64,000 nucleotides of DNA from JBBATK01 sp039810585 (GCA_039810585.1 JBDHXF010000006.1:32188-96187); one strand, 5' to 3'. Counted from the stretch's first letter, positions 6,982-16,297 are shown. Notes: generated by a model from the sequence alone, not told the origin. Numbers and translations are program-made.

Positions 6982-9159
6982 TTAGTAGTTCGAGTGAGCG
7001 GAGCTGTGCGAGTGACTCATGGTGTTTGAGCGACCAGCGGTTTTGTCGGCCATGTACTGCGGACGTGCGCCGGAGCTGCGCGGTGAGTTTTCGTTGAGTG
7101 TGAAATGACTCACGAGCTGGTGCAGGTTTTCGGTCAGACGGTTAAGGTCGTCCGCCGCGTGGGCGATTTGCTCGGTGCCAGTCGCGGTTTGGCTGGTGAC
7201 TTCGCTAATGCCTTGCACGCTACGACTAATCGTTTCCGACGCGTTGGATTGCTCTTCGCTGGCGACGGCAATCTGGTTGATCATGCCTGCCACCTTGCGA
7301 ACGGCCTCGGAGATTTCGTTGAAGGCGCTGCCTGCTTGATCGGTCATAGCGATACCGGCGCTGACCTGACGAGTACCCTCGTTGATGGACGACACCGCAG
7401 AGCTCGTATCACGCTGGATACTTTGGATCATCGACGAGATTTCCTTGGTGGCCTTGGTGGTGCGTTCGGCAAGCTTGCGCACTTCGTCGGCTACGACGGC
7501 AAATCCACGACCTTGCTCGCCTGCTCGTGCGGCTTCGATGGCTGCGTTGAGGGCAAGCAGGTTGGTCTGATCGGCGATGTCGTTGATCACCGAGACGATT
7601 TCACCGATTTGCGTTGAGGAACGTCCTAACGCTTCGACTGTTTGAGCGGAGCTATGAACCACGTCGGCGATGCGACGCATTCCTTCCACAGTCTCTTGCA
7701 GCACTTTCACACCGGAGTCGGCCGTCGTGCGAGCCTGATCGGCCATGTCGGCTGTGGAACGGGCGTTGGAGGAGTTTTCGATAATCGTCTTTGTCATCTC
7801 TTCCACGGCACTGGCAACGTCGGCGGTTTGCATGGTTTGTTCGTGCGAGCCGGCAGCCATTTCTTCCGTTGAGGATGATATTTCTGCCGATGCACTAGCA
7901 GTGGCTTCTACGGCACCGAGGACGTTTTCGACGATAGCGCGGAGGTTGGCAACGGCATCGTTGAAGCCTGCCATGAGCTGACCAATTTCGTCGCTCGACG
8001 TCACGTCCAGCTTTGTCGTCAAATCGCCGGCGGCAAAGCGTTTCATGGCTTCGAGCACGGTGCTGACGGATTCGGCGAGGTAGCGACGTTGCTGTTCGTC
8101 TTTCTCCGTGGACTCGCGAATACTGCTAATCATAGAATTGAAGCCGGACTTCAGGCGACCGATATCGTCCTGCGAATCTCCGTCGATCTGCACTGACATA
8201 TCGCCCTGACTAAAGCGGTCCATTGCCTGCAGAATAGCCGAGACAGATTCGTTGAGATAGCGACGGTTTTCTTCAGATACTTGTTGAGCTTGTTGGATGT
8301 TCGACACCATGGTGTTGAACGATGCACTAAGTACACCGAGTTCGTCTTTCGTGGTAATCTTCACTCGAGCATCCATGTTGCCGGCTCCGACTTCGTCGTT
8401 TGCCTTCATGAGGTTGTTCACCGGTTTCATGATCATAGCCGAGATGCCTAATCCCATGAGAATGAAAACACCAACCACAACGGCAAGAATGCGGAAAATC
8501 ATGGCTGCACCTTGCTGAGCGGCTTCACGCACCGGCGCCATTGGCATAATCACCTCAAACGCACCGTGCACTTCGCCTTCTTTCCAGTTTTCCATCTTCG
8601 CACCGGTTGCGTCTAAACCTTCGTTGTTTCCCCAGAGAGCCATGGAATTTGCCGGATTGCCGTGACAATTCAGGCACTCAGAGGTGAGCTTTACGGGACG
8701 GAAGAAGCGCAGGTTGTCGGACTTGTCATCAATTTGATAGTACTCCGACACCGTCCCACCTTCCAGCTTGTGCAATACATCTGCCTCAAAGGCATCCGGC
8801 TCGTTGTCTGGGTTGCGCGGTTGAAACTTGGGTACCTTAATGGTTAAACCAAGATCCTTTGCCTTAGCTTTTGCTACTTGAATTGCAGCAAAGACCGGTA
8901 CGGTGTACAGGAGGTCGTCCTTTTTCTTAATGTCTGCTTTGAACAGGTTCTTCTTGTACTGCGTAGCCGCATACTCACGAGCCGATTCGGCAGAGAGAAC
9001 CAAGGCGCGGGCTTTTTCCACGTAGGCTTCTTCTTTCTGATCGATGTACATGTTCACGATGGCCTTGTACACGCCAAATGCTCCCAACACACATCCGAGA
9101 AGCAGTGGAAGCAAAATCTTCATCCGAATACCGGAAAAGAACTGTATGAATTTTTTCAT
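6982..9159 (-). CDS. Methyl-accepting chemotaxis protein with CxxCH (Tll0287-like) haem sensor domain
   Basis: 725-residue chemoreceptor. TM1 about 11-33, periplasmic domain about 40-215, TM2 about 219-244, then three successive HAMP-type units (about 245-415; two begin with the repeated RRYLxESVSxxLxAM) and the signalling coiled-coil with the same hairpin tip as the other receptor. The periplasmic domain fits the Tll0287-like / DUF3365 family, and Cys162-Leu-Asn-Cys165-His166 is a textbook c-type haem attachment site. Such sensors are expected to respond to redox state or small gases (O2, NO); that is inference here. The cytoplasmic half is nearly the same as in the receptor at 2819-5110, indicating duplication with exchange of the sensor. 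It ends in a His/Ser-rich tail. It follows cheB by about 220 bases on the same strand. Confidence 0.93.
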   Translation of the reverse strand: MKKFIQFFSGIRMKILLPLLLGCVLGAFGVYKAIVNMYIDQKEEAYVEKARALVLSAESAREYAATQYKKNLFKADIKKKDDLLYTVPVFAAIQVAKAKAKDLGLTIKVPKFQPRNPDNEPDAFEADVLHKLEGGTVSEYYQIDDKSDNLRFFRPVKLTSECLNCHGNPANSMALWGNNEGLDATGAKMENWKEGEVHGAFEVIMPMAPVREAAQQGAAMIFRILAVVVGVFILMGLGISAMIMKPVNNLMKANDEVGAGNMDARVKITTKDELGVLSASFNTMVSNIQQAQQVSEENRRYLNESVSAILQAMDRFSQGDMSVQIDGDSQDDIGRLKSGFNSMISSIRESTEKDEQQRRYLAESVSTVLEAMKRFAAGDLTTKLDVTSSDEIGQLMAGFNDAVANLRAIVENVLGAVEATASASAEISSSTEEMAAGSHEQTMQTADVASAVEEMTKTIIENSSNARSTADMADQARTTADSGVKVLQETVEGMRRIADVVHSSAQTVEALGRSSTQIGEIVSVINDIADQTNLLALNAAIEAARAGEQGRGFAVVADEVRKLAERTTKATKEISSMIQSIQRDTSSAVSSINEGTRQVSAGIAMTDQAGSAFNEISEAVRKVAGMINQIAVASEEQSNASETISRSVQGISEVTSQTATGTEQIAHAADDLNRLTENLHQLVSHFTLNENSPRSSGARPQYMADKTAGRSNTMSHSHSSAHSNY

Positions 9160-9380
9160 AAGAAACTCACTCTAATGGATTGGTTTGCGTTGTGTTGAAA
9201 AGCTCGAGATGCTGATAGTGAACGCAGTTGAGCTATCCTTGGCTATTATCGGACTATTAGATACAATTATTGAGAATGATTTTTTAAGCGTGTTTGGAAT
9301 CCGAATCGTATCCGAATTGAAGGTGACTGAACTGACATGTTGAGGGCGCGAAGGCGCAGCGCGCCGCGTGAATTGAAAGG

Positions 9381-10475
9381 TCAGGAGATCAGCTTTGCCA
9401 GTGCCATAGGAATGTCTTCGACGTTTAGCACCACGTCGCTCACCTTCGATTCGATGGCTGCGCGAGGCATGCCGTAGACCACACAACTGTCTTCGCTTTG
9501 CGCTACTACGTAGCCACCTTTGCTCTTGATGGTCTTCAGACCTTCCAAGCCATCGCGTCCCATCCCTGTCATAATTACTCCCAAGAGAGGCTTGCGTAGT
9601 TGTTCACTGGCAGAATTCATGAGCACGTCCACACTCGGTTTATAAATCGAGCCGTTGCTTTCGTCATTCACGCGAAAGATGGTTTTCATACCAACGCGTT
9701 GCAATATGAGTTGGCGTCCTCCCGGAGCCAGATACACAGTACCGTTTTCCATCGTCTCGCCATCTTCCACTTCACGAACCGGGAGTGGGCATACCGCATT
9801 GAGTCGCTCCGCCAGTGAGGTGGTAAACTTTGGCGGCATGTGTTGTACGATGATAATCGGAATGGCAGAGCTCGACGGAAACTTGGGTGCAATACGCATC
9901 AGCGCTTGTGGACCGCCGGTAGAAACTCCAATCACCGCGGCAGCAAATCCACCGGCTACCGGTCTGGTTGGAACCGCAGACAGAGGCTGTGCAGCACCGG
10001 ACGCGGTTCCCGGTGCCGGAGATGTGAGTGTTGTGTTGCGACGGAGTTCGACATCGGCCGCGCGGCGGGGCCGGCGACTGGATGCGATGCCAATAATTTT
10101 TTCGTGCAGCAGGTTCTTGATCTTCAGGATATCCAGCGACACGTAGGAGAGTTGCTTCGGGATGAAATCTACAGCTCCGCGTTCCAACGCATCAAGTGTG
10201 GCGGTGGCGCCTTCGGTGGTGAGAGAGCTGACCATCATGACGGGAGTGGGACACTCTTTCATGATGGTGGAGAGAGCGCTGAGACCGTCCATCACGGGCA
10301 TTTCGATGTCCATGGTCACCACGTCCGGACGGAACTTCTTCACCAGCTCCACGCCTTCTTTTCCGTCACGTCCGGTTGCCACCACTTTCAAGTCCGGATG
10401 TGACTCGATCATCGTGGCAAGCGACTTGCGCATGAAGGCGGAATCGTCGACGACGATGACGTTGATGGGTTTCAT
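9381..10475 (-). CDS. cheB: Chemotaxis protein-glutamate methylesterase CheB
   Basis: 364 residues. N-terminal receiver (DDSAFMRK, phospho-acceptor Asp56 in VVTMDIEMP) joined by a Pro/Ala-rich linker to the methylesterase domain with catalytic Ser185 (GVSTGG), His212 (QHMPP) and Asp308 (GMGRDG). It removes methyl groups from chemoreceptors and deamidates Gln sites, giving sensory adaptation with CheR. The ATG at 10475 overlaps the cheA stop (ATGA) and has GGAG five bases before it, so it is translationally coupled to cheA; the nine upstream codons are cheA sequence. Confidence 0.96.
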   Translation of the reverse strand: MKPINVIVVDDSAFMRKSLATMIESHPDLKVVATGRDGKEGVELVKKFRPDVVTMDIEMPVMDGLSALSTIMKECPTPVMMVSSLTTEGATATLDALERGAVDFIPKQLSYVSLDILKIKNLLHEKIIGIASSRRPRRAADVELRRNTTLTSPAPGTASGAAQPLSAVPTRPVAGGFAAAVIGVSTGGPQALMRIAPKFPSSSAIPIIIVQHMPPKFTTSLAERLNAVCPLPVREVEDGETMENGTVYLAPGGRQLILQRVGMKTIFRVNDESNGSIYKPSVDVLMNSASEQLRKPLLGVIMTGMGRDGLEGLKTIKSKGGYVVAQSEDSCVVYGMPRAAIESKVSDVVLNVEDIPMALAKLIS

Positions 10476-12568
10476 GCAAGCTCCTTCACAGAGCTTGTAC
10501 ACATCTTCATGATTTCCGGAACATCCAGAATCATGATCACGCGACCGTCGCCCAGGATAGTAGAACCGGATACTCCGCGGATGCCTTCGAAGGCCGCGCC
10601 GAGCGACTTAATCACAATCTCTCGTTGTCCGAGAAGATTATCAACGATCAGACCGATCCGCTGTTCGCCAAACTGCATGACCACGGTGTAGAATGAATCT
10701 TCTGTGCGCGGAGCTGCAGAGTCGCGTCCCATCACTTCGTTCAATCGAATCAACGGTAACACATTGCCACGCAGAAGTGTGGCTTCGCGCGATTGGATGG
10801 TCTGTACATCGCTGCGTTCGAGGCGGATCACTTCTATCACCGACTCCAGCGGCATCGAAAAGATCTCATCCTTCACCTCCACTAACAAAGCCTGAATAAT
10901 AGCCAGCGTTAGCGGCAGCTTAATCGTAAACACACTACCGCGTCCGAGCTGCGAGTCGATACTGATCGAGCCTTTCAGCTTTAGGATGTTTGTCTTCACC
11001 ACGTCCATCCCAACGCCGCGTCCGGACACATTGGTGATCTTCTTTGCGGTACTAAATCCGGGCATGAAGATGAGCTTGAAAGCCTCTTGATCACTCATGT
11101 GTTCGGCTTCCTGCTCGGTAATGACTCCACGCGAAATCGCGACATTCTTCAGCACGGCCGGATCCATTCCTTTGCCATCATCGATGATAGAGATGGCAAT
11201 GTGGTTGCCGGCATGTTCAGCTTTGACGCTGATCGTTCCCTTACGCGGCTTGCCCAGCTTCTCGCGTTCTTCGGGAGTTTCCACTCCGTGGTCGGCAGCG
11301 TTGCGCAGCAAGTGGATGAAGGGATCGTTGAGTTCTTCAATCAACGTTTTATCGAGTTCCGTATCCTCACCGCTGAGTTGCAGATCGATGTCTTTGCTCA
11401 TTTCCTTGCACAAGTCTCGCACCAAGCGCGGGAGCTTGTTGTAGATCTTGGCCATCGACACCATGCGCGTACTCATCACGGCGGCTTGCAGCTCGGTAGA
11501 AATGAAGTCGATATGGGTACTGGTTTCCAGCAACTCTTTGACGATCGGATGCGTGTCCATCTCGTCGTTCAACTTGTGAATCAACTGCGAGAAACGATTG
11601 CGACCGAGCACCAACTCACCGACAAGGTTCATGAGGCTATCGAGGCGCTGCACGTCGACACGAATGGTCGATTCCGCGTTCTTCACCAAGTTATCCTTCG
11701 CGGTGACAGGCTTAGTCTCTACTTTCTGCTCGATTTTTTGTTCGGGTTTTGAATCTGATTTCGGTTCCGATTTCAGTTCTGTTTTCGGTTCCGGTTTCAG
11801 TTCTTCATGAGATGACGGCGGAGCCGGCGAGAATTGAATCAATGGTGCATCGTCCATTTTCTGCGCTTGCAACGTCACCGTGTTTTCGGACGAGACATCG
11901 CTTGAAGCTGTGAGTGCCGGAAGCTCGATGCTTAGAGGTTCAAGATGCTTTTCTGCGATGACGCTTTGCAGCGAGGCCAGAGCTTCAGCCATGGCACGTG
12001 CGCGTTCATCGTCGGGGGAACTAGTTGCTGCTGTGGCTGATTGAGACGGTGCAGAGGGAATTTCTGTTTGAGCGATTTCTGCAGGAGACATTTCTTCAGA
12101 CGTTGCAGCTAAAGCTGCCGTCTCCACAGGAGTGTCATTGGTTGGTACAGCAGTGTCGCTTAGTTCTTTGAGTCGCACGAAATACTCATTGAGCTCGTAG
12201 TGCGGGATACTCTTGTTTTCGATATCATCGAGCATCTCCCGCAGTTGATCGTACACAATCAGGCTGTAGTCGATGTGTGCCGGCGTGATGATTACCGTGC
12301 CACGGCGAGCAGCGTTGAGCAGATCTTCAAAGTGGTGAGAGAGTTCGGTGAATTGCATGAAGCCGAGGAAGGACGAGGTGCCTTTCAGGGTATGGACAGC
12401 GCGAAAGATGGTGTTGAGCAAGTCGGAATCTGTAGGCCGTTGCTCGAGGTCCATGAGGTCGCTGCCAAGCTTTTCCATGAGTTCCTTGGACTCGATGAGA
12501 AAGCTATCTAAGATTTCTGCCATATCCGGCTCGAAAGCCATCATTGATTGTTCGTTTGCTGCATCCAT
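10472..12568 (-). CDS. cheA: Chemotaxis sensor histidine kinase CheA
   Basis: 698 residues from the ATG at 12568 (AAGGA ten bases upstream; the longer frame is antisense-like filler). Domains: Hpt with phospho-His59 in AVHTLKG; a long low-complexity linker of alternating EPK/ELK/SEPK units (about 270-310) where a P2 CheY-binding domain might be expected; dimerisation helices (RVDVQRLDSLMNLVGELVLG); ATPase domain with LLRNAADHG, DDGKGMD and GRGVGMDV boxes; C-terminal CheW-like domain. It phosphorylates CheY and CheB under receptor control in the polar array. A P2 domain is not evident, so CheY docking may rely on other contacts. The gene follows the cheZ-like gene by seven bases. Confidence 0.96.
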   Translation of the reverse strand: MDAANEQSMMAFEPDMAEILDSFLIESKELMEKLGSDLMDLEQRPTDSDLLNTIFRAVHTLKGTSSFLGFMQFTELSHHFEDLLNAARRGTVIITPAHIDYSLIVYDQLREMLDDIENKSIPHYELNEYFVRLKELSDTAVPTNDTPVETAALAATSEEMSPAEIAQTEIPSAPSQSATAATSSPDDERARAMAEALASLQSVIAEKHLEPLSIELPALTASSDVSSENTVTLQAQKMDDAPLIQFSPAPPSSHEELKPEPKTELKSEPKSDSKPEQKIEQKVETKPVTAKDNLVKNAESTIRVDVQRLDSLMNLVGELVLGRNRFSQLIHKLNDEMDTHPIVKELLETSTHIDFISTELQAAVMSTRMVSMAKIYNKLPRLVRDLCKEMSKDIDLQLSGEDTELDKTLIEELNDPFIHLLRNAADHGVETPEEREKLGKPRKGTISVKAEHAGNHIAISIIDDGKGMDPAVLKNVAISRGVITEQEAEHMSDQEAFKLIFMPGFSTAKKITNVSGRGVGMDVVKTNILKLKGSISIDSQLGRGSVFTIKLPLTLAIIQALLVEVKDEIFSMPLESVIEVIRLERSDVQTIQSREATLLRGNVLPLIRLNEVMGRDSAAPRTEDSFYTVVMQFGEQRIGLIVDNLLGQREIVIKSLGAAFEGIRGVSGSTILGDGRVIMILDVPEIMKMCTSSVKELA

Positions 12569-12575
12569 GTCAGTG

Positions 12576-13298
12576 CTATCCTTGCAAGTTCTGGTTGATT
12601 TGATTGAAGAGGTCATCCACCGCGCTTTGACGAGAGACCGACGAATCGAATTTCGCGTCAGGGTTAAACGAGCCGTCTCTCTGCGTCTCAGGATGCACAT
12701 TCTCCGCTTTGTTTGTGGAGAACATGTGTTTGAGATTTGTCTGCACATTGTTCACCATCTGTCCCGCTCCCGCCAATTGTTGCGAGGTAATATCCTGCAC
12801 CTGCAATATCATGGCGATGGACGAAGCGCTACGGCGCACGTGTTCAATGGTTTCTGCGATGGCGCTCAAGGACTGAACGATAGACAATTCATACGCACAC
12901 AGTGCGTTGTGCATCACTTCCACATAGTTGCGGATATGCTCATCGCTATTGGTTCGCTCTGTGCTGCGCGCATCTTCGAGCAACTTGTGTATATCTGTAA
13001 TGGCAACCTTTGAGCTCTGCACATGACGTTGAATACTATTGGCGAATTCTCCAATCGTCTCTGTTTCATTCATGATGCTGAGAGCTGCTTCCTCGTTGGC
13101 GTTGGAAATGTTATGAAGCTTTTCCTGAACCTGAGGAAGGGCTTCCTTCCCGTGATCGACAACAGTCTGAGCCTTGCCCATAAGCGTAGACGCTTTGCCG
13201 AGCAGAGTGATCAGATTCTGTAGATCTGCCGTGTGATCAATCGTAGCGTCGTGTTCAGCAGGCAGATGTTGTTCCATGTCCGGTGTAAATTCTTCCAT
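12576..13298 (-). CDS. cheZ: CheZ-like CheY-P phosphatase
   Basis: 240 residues, almost all helical with a long coiled-coil. The segment ILQVQDITSQQ (about 164-174) carries Asp169-x-x-x-Gln173, the pair used by CheZ (Asp143/Gln147 in E. coli) to dephosphorylate CheY-P. The tail SAVDDLFNQINQNLQG resembles the CheZ C-terminal helix that docks on CheY. Start ATG at 13298 with AAGGA seven bases upstream. It lies between cheY and cheA, consistent with the role. CheZ is best known from proteobacteria; here the call rests on motif, topology and neighbourhood rather than full-length similarity. Confidence 0.8.
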   Translation of the reverse strand: MEEFTPDMEQHLPAEHDATIDHTADLQNLITLLGKASTLMGKAQTVVDHGKEALPQVQEKLHNISNANEEAALSIMNETETIGEFANSIQRHVQSSKVAITDIHKLLEDARSTERTNSDEHIRNYVEVMHNALCAYELSIVQSLSAIAETIEHVRRSASSIAMILQVQDITSQQLAGAGQMVNNVQTNLKHMFSTNKAENVHPETQRDGSFNPDAKFDSSVSRQSAVDDLFNQINQNLQG

Positions 13299-13358
13299 TC
13301 TCGATTCCTTCTTGAAGATGATACTGAGCAAAGCGTATACAAAAAGCGCGAGCGCCTT

Positions 13359-13748
13359 TTAGTTCAGGCTTTGCAGTATGGACTCGATTTTTTCACGAAG
13401 CCCGGCCGGAGTAAAGGGTTTGACGATGTAGTTGTTAACGCGTGCTTTCACGGCTTCGACCACGTCTTCCTTGTTGTCGCGCGTTGTCACCATGAGCACG
13501 GGCATGTTTTGAGTGACCGTATTTGCTCGCATCCACTTTACCAGATCGAGACCGGTCATATTTGGCATGTTCCAATCCGTAATCACGAAATCCGGATTGA
13601 ATGTCAGAATCTTCTCGGCGCCGTCGCGACCATCAACGGCTTCCACTACATTATCCACTCCAAAACCGTTGAGGGCATTGAGCACAATGCGACGCATGGT
13701 TGGCGAGTCGTCAACGATCAGATAGCGAAGTTTGGTCATGTCTTGCAT
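13359..13748 (-). CDS. cheY: Chemotaxis response regulator CheY (first copy)
   Basis: 129-residue stand-alone receiver domain. Acidic pocket Asp13-Asp14 (VDDSPTMRR), phospho-acceptor Asp58 (VITDWNMP), conserved Thr (VTT) and Lys (IVKPF), all as in CheY, with the DWNMPNMTG loop very close to classical CheY. Phosphorylated by CheA, it would bind the flagellar switch. AGGAG five bases before ATG 13748 supports the first Met rather than the fourth. It lies next to the cheZ-like gene and 14 bases beyond a second receiver, so the two may divide labour (motor binding versus phosphate sink). Confidence 0.93.
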   Translation of the reverse strand: MQDMTKLRYLIVDDSPTMRRIVLNALNGFGVDNVVEAVDGRDGAEKILTFNPDFVITDWNMPNMTGLDLVKWMRANTVTQNMPVLMVTTRDNKEDVVEAVKARVNNYIVKPFTPAGLREKIESILQSLN

Positions 13749-13761
13749 GCAGTCTCCTGTT

Positions 13762-14127
13762 TCAGCTTAGGTATTTGGATACTTGATATAAAATTTTGTT
13801 CTTGTCAAAGGGCTTTTGGATGTAGGCTTTGATGCCTTGCTTGCTCAGCTCATCGCGGTTTTCGTCGTCGGCGAGCGACGACAGCACAATTACGGGAAGG
13901 TCGCGATAATCTTGCGAGTCGCGCAGAGAACGAATGAGTTCGATGCCATCCACGTTGGGCATGTTGAGGTCGGTGAGAAGCAAATCGCACGGTTGAGCGG
14001 GAAGTTTTTCCAAAGCCTCCATGCCGTCGCTTGCAAACACAACGTTGAAACCGCTCAGCTCGAGGGTCTTTCCCACGAGCTTTCGCACCGTGGCGGAGTC
14101 ATCGACAACGAGAACAGTTTTTTTCAT
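13762..14127 (-). CDS. CheY-like response regulator (second copy)
   Basis: 121-residue receiver domain starting MKKTVLVVDDSATVRKLVG at the ATG 14127 (AAGGA six bases upstream); the longer frame upstream is cheR antisense. Phospho-acceptor Asp53 (LLTDLNMPNVDG), acidic pair Asp9-Asp10, Ser switch residue (VLSS) and Lys (IQKPFDKNK). No output domain. It is less like classical CheY than its downstream neighbour (DLNMP rather than DWNMP), so a phosphate-sink or other partner role is possible. It starts two bases after the cheR stop, in the same operon. Confidence 0.9.
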   Translation of the reverse strand: MKKTVLVVDDSATVRKLVGKTLELSGFNVVFASDGMEALEKLPAQPCDLLLTDLNMPNVDGIELIRSLRDSQDYRDLPVIVLSSLADDENRDELSKQGIKAYIQKPFDKNKILYQVSKYLS

Positions 14128-14129
14128 GG

Positions 14130-15020
14130 TTATTCCTTCGAGTACACAACAGTGTGTGGATGACTTTGCAACGTGAATGCGCTCGAAATCCCGTGAAGCG
14201 ATTCCGAGTGCCCGATGAACATGTAGCCTCCGGGATTCAACGCGTCGTACAGATCCGACACGATTTGAATCTTGGATTCTTTGTTGAAATAGATCAACAC
14301 ATTGCAGCAATAGATCACGTCGAACTGGCGCATCGTGCGCATCTTGGCGTGATCGTAGAGGTTGCAATGTTCGAAGCGCACGTAGGGTCGGAGTTGGTCT
14401 GAGACCACGTAGTTCTGTCCCTCAACCTTCAAGTACTTCTTCATGTAGTATTCCGGCATACTGCGAACGGAGAACTGACGGTACACGCCTCGTCGGGCTG
14501 TAGCCAGCACTTCCGCATTGATGTCGGTTCCCACTATTTCCAGATCGACCGTCGGATACTTGGGCTTTATTTTTTCCAGGAAAATCATCGCCAGAGTATA
14601 GGCTTCTTCACCGCTGGAACTGGCCGAACTCCAGATGCGGAGCTTCTTTCGAGGTGAGGCTGCCTTGGCTGCAAGAATCTTGGGAATCAACGCCTTCTCC
14701 AGCACTTCGAACTGGGCGTCGTTGCGGAAAAAGTAGGTTTCGTTAATCGTGACGTGATTGAACAACTCTTGCAGTTCTGCTGCAGCTCCGGCAGAGCTGC
14801 GCAGGTGGCGCAGATATTCCTCGAAGCTGTGCATGTTGAGCAGACGCAGACGTTTTCCCAAACGACCTTCCAGCAAATACTTCTTCATATCCTGGAAGTA
14901 GATGCCGGTTTTCTGGTAGATGAACTCGCGCAGATGGGCAAAGGTCTCGTCCGACATCACCACAGCCGGTGTGGGCGCTGCCAGATTAAGCGAGGTGGGA
15001 AGTTTAAACGTGCTTTCCAT
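14130..15020 (-). CDS. cheR: Chemotaxis methyltransferase CheR
   Basis: 296 residues. N-terminal helical domain (TFAHLREFIYQKTGI, EGRLGKRLR) and SAM-dependent methyltransferase domain with NETYFFRN, the SAM loop WSSASSSGEEAYTLAM, GTDIN, and the late box VIYCCNVLIYF. It methylates receptor glutamates from S-adenosylmethionine and opposes CheB. Its ATG is embedded in the stop of the small ORF upstream (TAATG), so translation is probably coupled. Full family length with no missing motif. Confidence 0.96.
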   Translation of the reverse strand: MESTFKLPTSLNLAAPTPAVVMSDETFAHLREFIYQKTGIYFQDMKKYLLEGRLGKRLRLLNMHSFEEYLRHLRSSAGAAAELQELFNHVTINETYFFRNDAQFEVLEKALIPKILAAKAASPRKKLRIWSSASSSGEEAYTLAMIFLEKIKPKYPTVDLEIVGTDINAEVLATARRGVYRQFSVRSMPEYYMKKYLKVEGQNYVVSDQLRPYVRFEHCNLYDHAKMRTMRQFDVIYCCNVLIYFNKESKIQIVSDLYDALNPGGYMFIGHSESLHGISSAFTLQSHPHTVVYSKE

Positions 15021-15187
15021 TAGAATGCGCTCTCGCCCTCGCTGGATTCGTCCAACATCATGGCTTGATCGTAGTCGAGCATCATGAGAATATCGTCCAC
15101 CATGGTTCTCGTTTCATCATGCATGTGCGCACGCAAGTGCGCAAGAATTGAGAACACCTGAGCGACCGTTTCTCCGCCGGCTTCCAT
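15020..15187 (-). CDS. Small 55-residue protein in che operon, function unknown
   Basis: A short ORF from ATG 15187 to the TAA whose last bases overlap the cheR start codon (TAATG). Predicted product begins MEAGGETVAQVFSILAHLRA and continues as an acidic, Met-rich helix with DDILMMLDYDQAMMLDE. It is in the same frame as the preceding HEAT-repeat gene, whose TAA lies five codons upstream, so it could be a separated C-terminal piece of that protein or reached by readthrough. There is no strong ribosome site. Tight packing between two che-operon genes and the coupled stop/start argue that it is real. I recognise no family. Confidence 0.55.
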   Translation of the reverse strand: MEAGGETVAQVFSILAHLRAHMHDETRTMVDDILMMLDYDQAMMLDESSEGESAF

Positions 15188-15202
15188 CACCACCGAACAG
15201 TG

Positions 15203-16234
15203 TTAGCGGAATACCGTGAGCAATACCAACTGCTGAGCGGATTCAAGGCTCACGTCCGTACTCATGAGTATCTGTAAGATTTCTTCCAATGCGCGCGGAC
15301 GCTGTCCGATAGCTTTAACCAACACAGCATCTAATGCCGCACTATGTCCGGCCACGCTCACCAGTGTCATCAAGGCATCGCTCTCCGGGAAGGACGCCAG
15401 TGCACTGGCGGCCGCCATCGCATAGGCCTCGTTTGAAGAATGCAGCATGGCGGAGAGCGACATGGCAAAACCGCGGAGTTCCTCCGTGCTGCCATATCGC
15501 TGCTGATGAATGCGAATGAGTGCATACATCGCTGCGTGTTGGACTTCTGCTATGGGTGAAATAATCAATTCATGCAGGAAGGGCATTGCCAGCTCCGTTC
15601 CACACAGCGCGAGGGAGTCGAGGATGGTGGCCAGTAACAATTCATCAGGTTCAGCAGCGTCGAGTTGACGCTGCGCTTCTTCGAGCAGAAAGTGTTCGGC
15701 TTCATCACCGCCGATTTTCCCCATGGCTTCGCAAATCGTTACGCGCATACTTTCATCGTTCTCGTGAAGACTCCGAAGTGCAGCGAGTGATTTGCGTGAC
15801 TTCATATTACCCAACGCTTCCACCACAGAAATGCGAACGTTATCATCCGGATCTCTGAGCAGCGCGCTCAACGCGTGATCGGCGCCATTGTCAGGGATGA
15901 GACCAAGGATATCTACCACAAACTTTCGCACGTCATGATCGGGGTTTGCAAGTGCAGGAACCAAGGCAGGAACTGCGCGAAGCTGCATGTTGATGAGGAG
16001 CAGTGAAGCGGCGTTGCGGACCACCAGATTTTTCTGATCCAGGCAACGCACGAGCTCTGTGTAGACTGCAGGACAACGCAAGGCTTCGAGCGAACTGAAG
16101 GCTGCTGCGCGTACGCCCCGGGCGGAATCGCCAAGACCTTCGATCAAGCGTTGGACAGAGGCAGCGTTATCGGCGCTTGCCAATGATTCCATTTCCTGAC
16201 GTCGCTCGTCCACTGTGCTGTTGCTGTGTTCCAT
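15203..16234 (-). CDS. HEAT-repeat (PBS lyase-type) protein of the chemotaxis operon
   Basis: About 343 residues made of tandem helical HEAT-like repeats from about residue 20 to the end (for example DSARGVRAAAFSSLEAL, NPDHDVRKFVVDILGLI, DPDDNVRISVVEALGNM, NDESMRVTICEAMGKIG). No enzymatic motif and no signal peptide, so probably a cytoplasmic scaffold. It lies between cheW and cheR, 42 bases or more after cheW, in the same operon; such a gene is not part of the standard che set, and a role in array assembly or receptor modification is inference. Starts possible at 16255, 16243 and 16234; the last has AAGGA nine bases upstream. Confidence 0.82.
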   Translation of the reverse strand: MEHSNSTVDERRQEMESLASADNAASVQRLIEGLGDSARGVRAAAFSSLEALRCPAVYTELVRCLDQKNLVVRNAASLLLINMQLRAVPALVPALANPDHDVRKFVVDILGLIPDNGADHALSALLRDPDDNVRISVVEALGNMKSRKSLAALRSLHENDESMRVTICEAMGKIGGDEAEHFLLEEAQRQLDAAEPDELLLATILDSLALCGTELAMPFLHELIISPIAEVQHAAMYALIRIHQQRYGSTEELRGFAMSLSAMLHSSNEAYAMAAASALASFPESDALMTLVSVAGHSAALDAVLVKAIGQRPRALEEILQILMSTDVSLESAQQLVLLTVFR

Positions 16235-16297
16235 GTTTGTCATTCCTTGATTCATCCACCGACATTGTTGCGAGTTCGACGAGTGTGCGTAGACTGA

